DNA of 64,000 nucleotides, taken from assembly GCA_033980235.1 (NCBI GenBank), contig CM067072.1, positions 27,000,192 through 27,064,191 on the forward strand, given 5' to 3'. The translations under genes were made by a program, and so were the position numbers. Shown piece after piece: positions 34,916 to 46,440 of the stretch. The notes under the pieces are model-generated. The model was not told the origin of the DNA, made no database searches, and saw only the letters and a list, made by a program, of their open reading frames with translations. The DNA is from Diadema setosum (Eukaryota; Echinodermata; Echinoidea; Diadematoida; Diadematidae). Numbering within the stretch: the stretch's first letter is position 1; each line of letters begins with the position of its first letter.

Positions 34916-35072
34916 CGTCTCAAAAAGACACACGGACCCGACTTCGAGCAGGAACCGCTGGTGAAAACGCCGCCGCCTGATCTAAACTGCGATTACTGCT
35001 CACTTCCCTCAAGCTGCAACAAGTCAGGAAAGAGAGAAGAACTGCTCGTCTGCAAAGATTGCGGTCTGAAAG
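34916..35072 (+). CDS. SAMD1: SAMD1-like gene, exon 2: linker and first half of PHD1
   Basis: The acceptor ATACAG precedes CGT in phase 0, directly continuing the KRGRPPLKRK end of exon 1. Residues 203-254 include an acidic/proline linker and the first zinc ligands of PHD finger 1: C227 and C230 (CDYC), then C248 and C251 (CKDC). The spacing matches the KAT6A/B double PHD finger. The donor after AAAG (GTGGGT at 35073) leaves phase 1. Confidence 0.85.
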
Positions 35073-35813
35073 GTGGGTATCTTCCCTATGTAGAGATTCG
35101 TCGAACGATTCAGTAATTATTATTTATTTGTCTGCTTGGCTTCTAATTTCCATTCCTCGGTGTGCGCTTGGTAAAACAGAAGCGCCGACATGGTAGCGGT
35201 GCATGCAGTTCAATTCCATGTCATATTTTTTATTCTCATTGTTACGGGTTACTTTTTAAATGTGAGCACAAATTGTAGCTTTTTTCTTTTCATTGTAAAG
35301 CAAACAAAATACATGTGTATATACCTATACCCACAATAGTCGTGATGGTAATTGATCAATATCGAAATTACAGTTCTGGTCGCAAAATACATTAATGTTA
35401 GAGGGCTAGTGTGACCGCGAAGGGGTGCGACATAAAAGTAAGCTTGTGTATGGCTGGAAGTTACAAATAGTTGGTGGTTATGAAAAAGAAAAAAAAAAGC
35501 AAACAAATGAAGAGAAAATTAAAAGTTTGGACCAGATCGAACAGTAACATCAAATAAAGAGAATTATATAATACCTATATACAGTATATATAAACCCGCA
35601 TACACACACAAACTAAAGATGAACCACAATTGCTATCTATGGTTCTCATTTACTTTCAGAATTGGACGTGGTTATTGTTTATTTACTTGTTTGTTTGTTG
35701 TTGGTTTTTTTTTTTTTTGGTGTGCGCGAAAATGTTTTTGCATTTAGAACTACTAGTATTTGTATTATTTAGCTTATCATCAACCATGTGAGTAGGCCCT
35801 TTTATATTGCATG

Positions 35814-36147
35814 TTAAGGCCACCGCACACTACACGATCAGACTGGTCTTGAGGTCTTGAGCCAAGCTGGGTCTTAAGACCAGTCGTACGACCGGACACC
35901 GCACACTATACGACCCGACTGTAAAGCGCGCGCAGTGCGCACTGCGTGCGCGCGCATTTTACTGCATTGTGAATGGCTGAAAGCTCACGACTGGTCGTAG
36001 AAATTCAACATGTCAAATCCTTACGACTGGCGCTAAGACCCAGTCGTACGACTGGAAACTGGCAAGACTGTGACGTCACACTTCTAGTCTTAAGGTCTTA
36101 AGACCGGTGAATCGGGGCAAAATCGTGTAGTGTGCGGCGGGCTTTAG
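35814..36147. mobile_element. Foldback MITE, about 330 bp
   Basis: Ends TTAAGGCCACCGCACACTAC (plus ACGAT) and the complement ATCGTGTAGTGTGCGGCGGG (plus CTTTAG) are inverted. The interior has paired ACGACTGG/CCAGTCGT and TCTTAAGACC blocks. It abuts the TU-like element that starts at about 36160. Confidence 0.75.
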
Positions 36148-36159
36148 TAACAGATGCTG

Positions 36160-36632
36160 TTCGTTATTCCGAAGGTTCGTTATTCCGAAGGTTCATTATT
36201 CCGAAGGTTCGTTAATCCGAAACAAACAAATTCCCTATACCTAGAGGTTCATTAATCCGAAAATGCAAAAGGGTTCGTTAATCCAAACATTAAGTGGTGT
36301 TATTCCGAAGGTTCGTTATTCCGAAGGGTCGTTTATCCGAAAATGAAATAGGATTCGCTATTCCGAAGGTTCGTTTATCCGAAAATGATATAGGGTTTGT
36401 TATTCCGAAGGTTCGTTAATCCGAAAATGAAATAGGGTTCTTTATTCCGAAGGTTCGTTGATCCGACAATGAATTAGGGTCCGTATCGAACCTTCGGAAT
36501 AACGAACCTTATTTCATTTTCGGATTAATGAACCATCGGAATAACAAACCTTATCACATTTTCGGATTAACAAACCTTCGGAAAAACGAACCTTCGGACT
36601 AAAGAACCTTCGGAATAACGAACTGTAACCAA
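36160..36632. mobile_element. TU-like foldback element, compact copy
   Basis: The left arm (36160-36485) consists of tandem GTTCGTTATTCCGAAG and TTCGTTAATCCGAAAATG units. The right arm (36488-36632) is the inverse array ending AATAACGAACTGTAACCA. There is almost no interior. It is the same family as 24836-25880, and a scrap with AATAACGAAC occurs at 38411. Confidence 0.75.
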
Positions 36633-36828
36633 TGGTAACATGCAGTATAGGGCCCACTCGTATGTTGCATGGTTGATATGAATAACACAAGAGACTGAGA
36701 TCAAAGTATGCGCTAGCAAAATAAACAGGAATGATGGGATACGTCATACTTCGAAAGCATGACTGGAGTACGAATGTCATAACATCAAAACTTTGCGTGT
36801 AGGCTCGTGTTAGGTGAGGAATCATGTA

Positions 36829-36910
36829 CAGTTCGACCTCGATTATCCGGCCATGTCGGGACCGGCGCTCATCCGGATAAGCGAATTGGCCGGATATGGG
36901 AGACACAGTG
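36829..36910. mobile_element. Pogo/Tigger-type terminal relic
   Basis: ACAGTTCGACCTCGATTATC, then CGGCCATGTCGGGACCGGCG, then GGATAAGCGAATTGGCCGGA. The CAGT-CGACCTCGATTATCCGG arrangement is the usual terminus of Tigger-like mariner elements. No transposase is seen nearby. Confidence 0.5.
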
Positions 36911-37450
36911 TTAATGTATATAATTATGCTGCCGTCCCAGTGCACTGGTAGCTAGGCAGGTAGCGTACCTCGCAACGGTGGTGTAATCTATGCTAGCCTG
37001 CGCAAAATTGTAGTCCCTTCGAGTCTTCACAAAAATAAAGTATATCTTTATGTGAAAATCATACATGTTTTACCTGATTAGATACTGAGAAACCTATCAT
37101 GCACATCTTATGAAATTAGTGAAATAGATCCATGAAAAGATGTTAAAGTCACTGTTTTTCTCAATTTTTTGGATGGCAGTTGAAGATATAGTGTAAATTA
37201 CAATGTCTTAGTACAAGATCACAGTGACAAGATCACAGTGAATGAAGAAATTGAAAATAATAAAGCAAGGCTTTCCGAAGTTTATTTCAATTTAATATTA
37301 CATGTATTATAAAAACACCCTGATGAAGTTATGACCTTGAAGTTGAGTTCGATATGCCGCGCCTGTGTGTATTTTTGTATCAATTGATAAGGATGATTAA
37401 TTAAATCGCACATACTTTTCCCTTATATCAATGTTTTGATTACCTTTCAG

Positions 37451-37563
37451 TTCATCCGTCGTGCATGAAGTATTCCAAGGAACTTGCCGAGCGATCACGA
37501 CTATCGCCGTGGCAATGTATCGATTGCAAGACGTGTCACGTGTGTAATGAAGCGGGAGACGCA
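37451..37563 (+). CDS. SAMD1: SAMD1-like gene, exon 3: end of PHD1, start of PHD2
   Basis: The acceptor ACCTTTCAG joins the single G from exon 2 to give V-H-P-S-C. Ligands H256, C259, C277 and C280 complete PHD1; C283 and C286 (CHVC) begin PHD2. The contiguous CIDCKTCHVC is the diagnostic junction of the KAT6/DPF double PHD fold. The donor GTAAGA at 37564 leaves phase 0. Residues 255-292. Confidence 0.88.
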
Positions 37564-38521
37564 GTAAGAATGCAAACTCAAATTTCCATTAAATTGATAC
37601 ATTAATTAAATTTACAATGAAAAGATTAGTCTGTGCAAATGTATCTTAAATATCTAATTCTATGATGTTGTTTCCAGAATTGAAAGTGTATGTAAGTATA
37701 GCAACAGAAATTTATCCTTCATAGTCTTTGAATAGTTTACTTATTTTAGTTTTATGTAGGATTGTATTTCCATGAAAATATTTGTCTTTAGCATTAGATG
37801 CTCTTTCGGATATGCAAAAGGAACCAACAATATCAAAACATCTCAAAACTCCCCACAATATTCGAAAATAAGCCAAAATATGGCAAATGCCACTATCATT
37901 AAAATTTGTTAAAATTTGAATGACTTTCATGAGCAGTAGTCTCATGGAATGATTTCTAAGAGACTTTGTCCATGACCATGAAAAATAGTTTCTGGTGTGT
38001 ATCCATGAAAATTGTGATCTGATTTTCATAACTTGCTGGAAGTGCTCAAAAAAGAGATGGCACGACCGCGGCATTGTTGATTTTCCAATGATATCGGGAT
38101 TTCCGTACCAGTGAGGTACCTTGTTCGTATGTCTCACGAAGACGTTTACTATGGGAAAACATCTCTATACAGCAATTGAATAAATGGACAGTTTCCCTCA
38201 ATGATACCTTACAGCATGTGTCTTTAGCTTCCTAGAGGGTATAGATTTATCAATAATGTGAACATGAAATATATCACATCATTACCACGTGAGGTTTTGT
38301 GGCTAATACAGAGAGAGAAAAAAAAATATATATATACTATCAGATATCTATCTTCCTGTGTGTATAGTAGTGGTTTGATAGTGATTTGGGTTACCGTTCC
38401 TTATTCGAGGTTCGGGAATAACGAACATCACTCAGCCTTGAACCAGCCTTTCACTCAGAACTTCGATTTTGTGGTTACAACTTCTTCAATGTACTTCTTG
38501 TTTTCATGTGTACTTTTCAAG

Positions 38522-38603
38522 GATACTCTACTTTTCTGTGATTCCTGCGACAAGGGTTACCACATGGCGTGCCATACTCCGACTGTTGAAGAGAAACCGC
38601 ACG
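38522..38603 (+). CDS. SAMD1: SAMD1-like gene, exon 4: PHD2 core
   Basis: The acceptor ACTTTTCAAG is followed by GAT in phase 0. Encodes residues 293-319: DTLLFCDSCDKGYHMAC with ligands C298, C301, H306 and C309, almost identical to the KAT6A consensus. In KAT6A the two PHD fingers together read the acylated histone H3 tail. The donor GTAAGA at 38604 leaves phase 1. Confidence 0.9.
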
Positions 38604-39263
38604 GTAAGAGGATCCAATCTATTCTTGCTTTGGATTAACAGGAAAACTGCGGCAGTCAGTCCGCGTGTAGGTGCTGCCGTAACAATATTTATGAAGGCAG
38701 AAGCGGGTGACTTAATATAATGACCTCGAAGAATTATCAAATCGCATTAATTCAGAATTTGGCCGATCATGTTTCTAGTAATTAGGGAATCGCATTGTCG
38801 TACACAAATATACATTTTTGTACGGGTTGAGATTACGTAGTTTAATTACAACACAGTGACTAGAGTAATGAGAATACTGAAGAGATCGAATTATACTGTG
38901 TGTAGAGTCGTATACTGTAGTTTCTATACTATGGATAACGCGCCCGGCTAAGGTGAGTGGAGTATATAACTGTAATATCACAACTCGACATGCTTTATAA
39001 GACGTCAATTGCAACTATTAGGCCTGTTCAGTGAGAAGTTACAAAACTGTAGTCCTACATAGCATGGCATCTTGTGTAGTGAATTCGTATAGGAACCCAT
39101 GAGCGTTCATCCCTTGGACTAAAGTTCGAGCCTTTGTCACTTGTACTTTGTAATCTTGGCCATGGCAGCTCTGATGGCTGTATGACAAAATGACTACTAG
39201 TAATTATCAGTCACGAAAGTAATTTAGGCAACGAGGTAAATGTCTCGTTTTCATCGTTTGCAG

Positions 39264-39323
39264 GGACTTGGGTGTGTGAGCCTTGCGCCAGCGAAGACAT
39301 GGAGGTCAAAAGTACAAGTACAG
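39264..39323 (+). CDS. SAMD1: SAMD1-like gene, exon 5: end of PHD2
   Basis: The acceptor CGTTTGCAG is followed by GGACTTGGGTG. With the preceding G this reads GTWVCEPC, supplying the last PHD2 ligands C324 and C327. All eight ligand pairs of a double PHD finger are therefore intact across exons 2-5. The donor GTGAGA at 39324 leaves phase 1. Confidence 0.87.
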
Positions 39324-41151
39324 GTGAGAAAACTGCCAAAGGAATTCTTGAACCATCAGCATGCTAGCATGGCGAATTTCTCTCGTCTGTATCAAAGAGT
39401 ATTAAAGCGCACGTTGTTATAGTGCGCTTCTTCTTTGGTCTGTATGTTTATGTTGTGTATAATTTGCGTGAGCGAGTTATTTAGTTACGGCCTATCCTCG
39501 TAGTGTTTTCCCTGTAGATGCATTATTTGTGTGACATGAGCGTGATATTCCGGAGGAGCAATTAACAGATCCTATATTCATTTTGTGATCAAATGGAAGT
39601 GATAACATTAGATGAAATCCTGTTGTATACAATGCGGCATTGCTCTTTAAATAGGTAATCAAGTAGGACCGACATTCAAATCTACAGTACCATAGTTGGA
39701 TAGTTATGTGATCAGTTTTCATTTAAAGAACTGGAAGTTTAGAGTAGATTAAATTGAACGAAATACAGGCCCTACTGGTCATTTCCCTGATCTCAGTTTT
39801 CGATGAAATCGTATTGATTTCATTAGCTCATTTCAGACAAGATAACGTATCTGCACGGATTCTTTATTCATTCATTTCCACCTATGCACGCCATATGAAA
39901 GGTTCGTTTAGAATTTCTTATCCCTACCCTCTTTTTTCTTGACCATGCTATGTGAAGTTATACATGTATTTTTGTATTTGTGTGTGTATTTCTTTCATGG
40001 ATGTACAAGAACCAGACCCTGATGAAGTATCGATATAAAATTAATTCAATCAACTCGATTCTCATGTAGTATAAGTTTTGAATTGCAATGATGGAAGTAT
40101 ATATTGTGTTCAATTTACTGTAGACCTACGTAACCATCTTCTCAGATGGAAATGAACAAACAAACAAAAACGTGGGAATTGTTGATGTGGATTGAAATAA
40201 ATTAAAGTGATGTGATTGACTGAAAATAGCAACCCAGCGGGCTGAAATATATTCAGTTTACAATAAAAAGCATAACATTTACAATAGGCCTATTTAAAAA
40301 TTTCTTGGCAATTTACAATACACAAACTGTAGGCCCTATACAGGAAAGTATACATACATCCGTCTAAGTGAAAATAACAATCAGTATAAATTTACATATC
40401 TTCTTTTTTTCTACAACACAAAATGCGAGATAAGGTCCCCTCAGAAGGCAAAATTTCACCTTTGCTCAAGATTGACATGTTTTGTATCATTTTGAGGCTT
40501 ATGAGTTGAAGTTTCAAATTCCACAAAGGAAAATATTGCTGCATTATGCAGATTTATGCACATGTCAAGGACTAAATTTGCATAAATGTGAAATATGGCA
40601 TTATGTATGGGACAGTTATATATATATAAAAAAAAAACTCATTTATTCAAAGGAAAACAAGTAGTATTTGATTAATATGTGGACATAAGAAGTTCATCAT
40701 GTATTTTGACTGGGTATGAAAATTTAGGTATTATGCAATTAATTTTGCAAAGGCCATTTACAGTATTTTTCAGATCATGAAATGTCCCATACGGAACGCG
40801 TGCGTTATCTTAGACTTGCCCTAAAGTGAATCAATGAGAATATCACCACATCTTTCAGAACAATTCATTTTTGATACAGTAGTCATATTTTATGTATAAG
40901 GAATTGCTACCGGTAACGATAGTCATGGGGTAATTGTGCTGCAGAAATAATATACACGTATCTTCTTGCCCCGATTTCATATTTTGATTGCGTATCCTTT
41001 TATGTGGAAAAATCAAACGGAAGTTACATGTGCACAAATTAAAAAAGAAAAAAAAATGAAGAAACGCACAAATTCGCTTATTTGAGACACAAACATAAAC
41101 TTTGATCTTCTATGATTTATCTATCATTCTCTGTTGCCAGTTTAAGGACGA

Positions 41152-41152
<1 letters not shown>

Positions 41153-41218
<66 letters not shown>
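41153..41218. repeat. (TA)n then poly-T
   Basis: About 16 TA units followed by about 33 T, within intron 5. Confidence 0.95.
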
Positions 41219-41220
<2 letters not shown>

Positions 41221-41477
41221 GATTTAGCGGCTTTGGTTATTTTTCAAGTGAATCATTTCAAGTGAAATGAATAATTTACAACGTACCCCCAAAAATAGGG
41301 CTGAATTGAAACAGAGGGTTTTTATTCTACATTTAAAATAATGCAATGAAAGATAAAAACTCACAATGATCAATAACTTTAAAAAAAATACCTCAACCCA
41401 TAAAAATGTGGTTCTACGACTTGAAGGCATAAAGTACCGTGCCCTTGATTTTTCATTTATGCTGCATTGTGTCACAG

Positions 41478-41577
41478 ATGAAGATGGCTCGCTCGCCTCA
41501 TCAGCATCGAGCACCGACGGCTCGCCCAGCTACAAACCGACTAAGGAGCATGGGGAAGACGCACTACTACAAAATAG
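41478..41577 (+). CDS. SAMD1: SAMD1-like gene, exon 6: low-complexity Ser/acidic linker
   Basis: The acceptor TGTGTCACAG joins phase 1 to give DEDGSLASSASSTDGSPSYK and onward to residue 372. It is predicted disordered and rich in Ser, Asp and Lys. It is the least certain exon by content, but both splice sites (donor GTGAGG at 41578) and both phases fit exactly. Confidence 0.72.
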
Positions 41578-42101
41578 GTGAGGTGACCCGTCGAGGTTGG
41601 TTGTCTGAACACGCCGAGGGCTTGGAATTCTGTCAAGGCGCGCAATAGTCAAACAGATTTGAGTCGAGTTGCAGGGCCTCTTATTGATTTTGTCAATAAA
41701 ACCTGCTATTTTATCGTGTGATTTACACATTCTGAGTGACCTTATCACATATGGTTGTTGTGTGACTACTTTCGTATGATAGCTGTACACTGTATTTACT
41801 TTCCGGTAAAATTGATTTTACCATTAATACTAATGTGAAGTTTGAACACAAAGAAGGAAGCAATATCTAAGAAATATCAAAACTGATCAGTACGGAGTGA
41901 TGTTACTGATTTCATGATAAATCCTGTCATAACGGAATGATCAGAGAAAACCCCTCATCAGCAAAGGTGCATTTTAAGTCACGATAAGAACATATAGGCA
42001 GATATCGACGCAGAACTTCAGTTATATTTGATTTAATATCAACTTGCAGCAACCATATATTGTATCAAATTTTATATCTTCCTCTCCCGTTGTAATTCTA
42101 G

Positions 42102-42318
42102 AAGACCCAGTTCAGCATCGGGTCAGGTTTCCCCAGACGTGGCTACCCCAAACCAGTCGATGCCAGCCAACCTCCCCGAGCAGTCGGCCCAGAGCCGAAC
42201 CAGCAGCCCGACCAAAGACAACCTCTCCACCCACCCGTCCGCATGGTCTCTCGAAGATGTTGTCAGTTACTTCAAGCAGAGGGGCTATGTAGAGCAGGCG
42301 GCTTCATTTAAAGATCAG
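42102..42318 (+). CDS. SAMD1: SAMD1-like gene, exon 7: Ser/Pro linker and first half of SAM domain
   Basis: The acceptor TGTAATTCTAG joins phase 2. Residues 373-417 are a Ser/Pro/Gln-rich linker. From W421 the SAM domain begins (WSLEDVVSYFKQRGY, VEQAASFKDQ), matching the SAMD1 SAM helices 1-2. The donor is CAG followed by GTACAG (42319), phase 0. The SAMD1 SAM domain self-assembles and pairs with MBT-family SAM proteins. Confidence 0.88.
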
Positions 42319-42907
42319 GTACAGAACTGTGGCTGGAGCATTCTCAATCATATTTACTGTCTGTGGTGGCTATCACATTGCGGTGCGTGGCCAGTTTGAC
42401 AAACACTTGTGTTTCTCAAATTTTGCCCGTATGGCCACCCACAATGACAAGTTTGCTTGAACATGAAAATGACTACCGAAAGTGCAGCTTTAAGCAATAA
42501 AGTATTGATGGTTCCGCTGTTGGAGTTGAAACCATCCTCTCCAGAGTGAATACAGAAATGTGAAATAAGTTTAACAACACTTAAGAAAAGTTCTTTCATG
42601 CTGTTTAGGTTCATTTGACATTTCACTCTTTGTAATACACCTGTCTTACAGAGTCCAGCGTTGTTGCGTGTTCTTATACCCACTGAAAATGATCTTAAAA
42701 AATGCTTGTGAATGGAAATACCAGAATTTCTATGACATTTATTCCTGTGATTTATTGCTAGCGTTCTTTATCGCAATCACTCTTCCAAGCCTTTTGGTTA
42801 AGGTGTTATTAAAAAAAGAAGGATGCCCTATGGTGTTCGAAAAAACTTTTTTAAGGCATGTTGCGATTACGCCATGAACTATGTCCTTAATGTGTTTAAT
42901 CTTTCAG

Positions 42908-43171
42908 GAAATTGATGGCAATGCACTCCTCCTTCTCCGAAGATCCGATGTGCTGACAGGACTGTCATTCAAGCTAGGCCCCGCCCTCAAAATATACAAG
43001 CAGGTCAGCGAGTTGCAGCTTCATTACGCAAAGAAGTCTGCCTTCGACGCGACCACCATGCCGTCGGCATCGATGAACTCTGTGGAAATGGCGCCCAGTA
43101 AAAAGCGGCGCACTGATTTCAGCAGCTCCGTAACCATGGCTCCGGGTCACACGGAGCTCCTCGCCAACTGA
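42908..43171 (+). CDS. SAMD1: SAMD1-like gene, last exon: second half of SAM domain and tail
   Basis: The acceptor CTTTCAG is followed by [10 protein letters not shown] and [15 protein letters not shown], the hallmark second half of the SAMD1/L3MBTL-type SAM domain, ending near residue 480. The tail carries a basic cluster SKKRR (possible nuclear localisation signal) and stops at 43169-43171. Summed exons give 1599 nt, exactly 532 codons plus stop. Vertebrate SAMD1 also carries a winged helix and a C-terminal SAM but lacks PHD fingers; KAT6A has the PHD fingers but no SAM domain. Confidence 0.9.
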   Translation, partial: EIDGNALLLLRRSDVLTGLSFKLGPALKIYKQVSELQLHYAKKSAFDATTMPSASMNSVEMAPSKKRRTDFSSSVTMAPGHTELLAN

Positions 43172-46150
43172 ACTGGGCATTTAGATATCTCCACTCGAAG
43201 AAATACTCGTAGTAGATTCGTGTCCTTCATCATACTCTCTACGGAGAGCAAGCGAGAACATCACTTTTCAAAAGGGTCAGCCCGCAGGATCACTGCAGCA
43301 TGGCCTCAGCGAACTCGCCGTTATTGCAGCTTGGACATTAATCATGAACAAGAACTGTTCCATTCAGGCAGTAAGTTGGGAACCCTAGCGACAAAGTAGT
43401 TTTCCCCGCATGAAATTGCAAGAGACAGTCACTGTATTTTATGAAGTTAGATCTGTGCATTTGCATTTCATTAAAGACAGACTATCCGTCACTTCCATCA
43501 CCCAGACATCACTACCCCGGGATAACTTATCACGAGCTACTTGCCTGCAGTAAGAGAAGCAAAATATCTTTCAGGTTGTACAAACTTTTCTTATTTAAAA
43601 TTTGACATCGATGTATCTTACTCTGATCGGATTGATTTTATATCAAGGGTGTCAAAGTCTGCCAAGACCATAGCCCAATTTCTTCCAGTCATTTATTCAG
43701 GAGTTTGCAGTTACAGGGAGGGAGCGTTAATGTGAATCTCTTCCTCGCCTCAGATCATGGGGACAGATTGCCTGACTAACATGTTATTAGCATGATTTCA
43801 ATCAAAACGATTTGAATCATACCCGTGTCACGAGGGAAGCAGGTATTAACATCTTTGATATTAAGTGAATGATCCATTCCGTGATTCGAGATGAATTTTG
43901 TTATGTAGATTTGCGGGCCTTGGCCACCCTTCCCATCAAGTGAAAGAAGCGCGTGATGTTTACGGTATACTAAATTTTTTCAATATCTCTGCTGGACTTG
44001 GTCTTCTCCCACTTCCCCATCTGAGGTTGGATGAAGGTTGATAGCTTGGCAGCTGTTACTGAAGATACGTGAAGTTATCAGAATCGGTACGAATTTCATT
44101 CAGATTTTATAAACGTGTGGTAATGTCTCAGATTTTAGATATTGTCTACATCGTTATCGAACTGTTGCTTCCGTCAATGTGATACATAACCTCTGATGTC
44201 ACTTCCACACAACTCATTTATCTCTCATTTTGAAGAGAAAATAATATTGAATGATTATAGAAATGTTTCTCCTTGTATCAGTTCTTAAACGTTGTGTTTC
44301 GTCAACCTCCAAGTATAGTACCTGTTAACGTTAACAGTTGAACATTGTCGTGCGATGTACTATCGATAGTCGAGACAGTTTGATCGTCTAAAGATTAGAA
44401 GCGCAGTACGTGTACCATAACATAGATGCAGTTATTACAATAGGACACAGCCGTATGCTTGCAAGATATAGCCATAAAATTATAATTATGCTTGCTGTAT
44501 TTCTTGCCCGCAGTACATAATAGCGAGTGTTGAAGATACGATCTCTTTGGGTGTGAAAAGTTGCTGCAATCGGTCTTCCATTTCATTCGTAATCCAAAGT
44601 GGGATGAGAATAGCTGTATTTTACCTCTCTGTCTTATTTTGAGATATCTGCCACGGCTGTGATACTTCGAACAGTACTCAATCTAAATCACGCTGTACGT
44701 AAAAGATGTACTATTCAGGATTCATACATGAAGAAAGAATGTAAAGACTTAAACGTGCAGAAATCAGCCACGTCGAGTACAAAGCATAATGATGTTGATT
44801 TGTGTGTGATGGTTATTGTAGTGTAGGCCTATTACATTAGTCTGTCGGGTCATAGCAGTGTTAACAGCTATGAGATGAAGCCTCAGATCATGGGGGTATG
44901 TTACTTATCTAACTACAAGTGTATCACTTGCATAATGTCAATAACAGCATGACAAAATAGCGGCATCCATTTAAGTGATTTTTTTTTACAAATGTTTTCA
45001 CACCCTTCTCAAACAACGTATCCCGCGTACACCTGTGTTCTAGCTCATAAATGTCCTTGTTGGATAATGTGGATTATCCGTCACGTAGATTCGTCAAATT
45101 GCTTTCCCATAGGAATAGAAGTGAATAGGCAAACTTCGCCAGGAGTAAAGAGGCTGTTACGCTACTGCAACTGTACGACGATTTATATTCTTACATGCAC
45201 CTTCCATAAGATCGGGTGCATAGTTTTGATGTTAATCGACATGATGACAACACATTTGATTACACAGAGAAGATAAACGAGATGTAGATTTAACACTCGA
45301 TCCAGGTTGTCCCCTACTGATGTCATTGACATTATGTTTAATACTTTTGCAGATGGTTATTAGGGAGTTCAACTACTTTCAAGCTGTTTGCTACAAAGCT
45401 TTCTATGAAGTCTATTTTCCGGATCGTGATTGTGTATGAATTGTTCGTTCAAGAAGCGTTGCATTGTATTTTTTCTGTCTTGCCGTTCAAGGTTTGGAAG
45501 AACGCTGAACTTTTATCTTTGTACAACATTTTTCGTAAAGTGTTTACATTATAGCACACTGCCAGCATTTGATAAATAGTTGGTGAAGTAATTAATGGAA
45601 GACTTAACTCATCGTTACTTCGCGTCCCCTTCGTTTTGTTATCCGATTGTTCGGAGATTATGATACTTGTGATATTTTGATATTTATTCTATACCCCAAT
45701 CATGGGGAATTGTTGCAAACAAACTTGTTATTCTTTGTGCGTATCATCGTACTTCAGTCGATTTAAACGGAATCGATATACGCGGAATGACACAACGTTA
45801 CAAATTATAGTTTATCAGTGTTATTTTTGTTGTCAGTTTATAGTTTTCACATTATTCTCTTTAGCTGATGCGCGGAACGCATCAATATTGCCGTCTGATT
45901 GAGATACATTACACGACTGTATAGTTTTTCTTGCGTCGGCTTTCAAGAGCTGGCCGCACTGAGAAAAACGCAAGTAGACTCTACCTGTATGTGTGCTCTA
46001 TTTCGTGAAATTAAACCGTCATCCCAGACTCTGTTTTTGGTAATATTTTCGCTTGTTTGTCTGTCTGTCTGTCCGTTTGTTTATTTGTTAGTTTGTTTTT
46101 ATATTTTCCATCTGATAAGATAGCTGGATAGTCCATATTATGCAGCTGCA
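43172..46150 (+). other. Presumed 3-prime UTR and downstream region of the SAMD1-like gene
   Basis: No further coding sequence was found. Candidate poly(A) signals are ATTAAA at 43470-43475 and AATAAA at 46529-46534. If the distal one is used, the UTR would be about 3.3 kb and include the SINE that follows. AT-rich, no other gene seen. Confidence 0.45.
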
Positions 46151-46440
46151 CTAGCTGGTCTTCCACGGGGTGCAATTGGGGTGAGGCGGGACCACTTAAA
46201 CGGGTTGTGCATCCTGCTCTTTGGGACGAATGAATGAAGCGTCATCTTTTACGCGCATGGGTTGTGACGCCCCATTCTATGTCCTTTCCGAGGGACAGAG
46301 TGTTTAGCCACTTGCCAGAGGGGACGGTATGATTACACACAACATTGCTCAGTTCGTCTCGGGAATCGAACCCGGGTACTTTGGATCTGGAGGCAGACGC
46401 GCTACGCGACTGAGCCAAATCAACATCCCGCTTCGTTGAT
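46150..46440 (-). mobile_element. tRNA-derived SINE
   Basis: The minus strand reads TTGGCTCAGTCGCGTAGCGC, continuing to CCCGGGTTCGATTCCCGAG. The A box TGGCTCAGTCG is at 46417-46407 and the B box GGTTCGATTCC at 46372-46362, with tRNA spacing. About 200 bp of unrelated body sequence follows. The acceptor stem is not well paired, so this is a SINE or decayed tRNA relic rather than a working tRNA. Confidence 0.7.

Noticed and set aside
36514..36945. 143-residue minus-strand frame
   Set aside because: Its C-terminal half is translated TU-like repeat units (FSEGLLIRK and similar), not a gene.
37712..38137. 141-residue minus-strand frame in intron 3 of the SAMD1-like gene
   Set aside because: No similarity to a family I recognise, AT-rich codons and no splice context; treated as chance.
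46345..46425. Functional tRNA gene on the minus strand
   Set aside because: A and B boxes are good, but the acceptor stem does not pair and the sequence continues into a SINE body.
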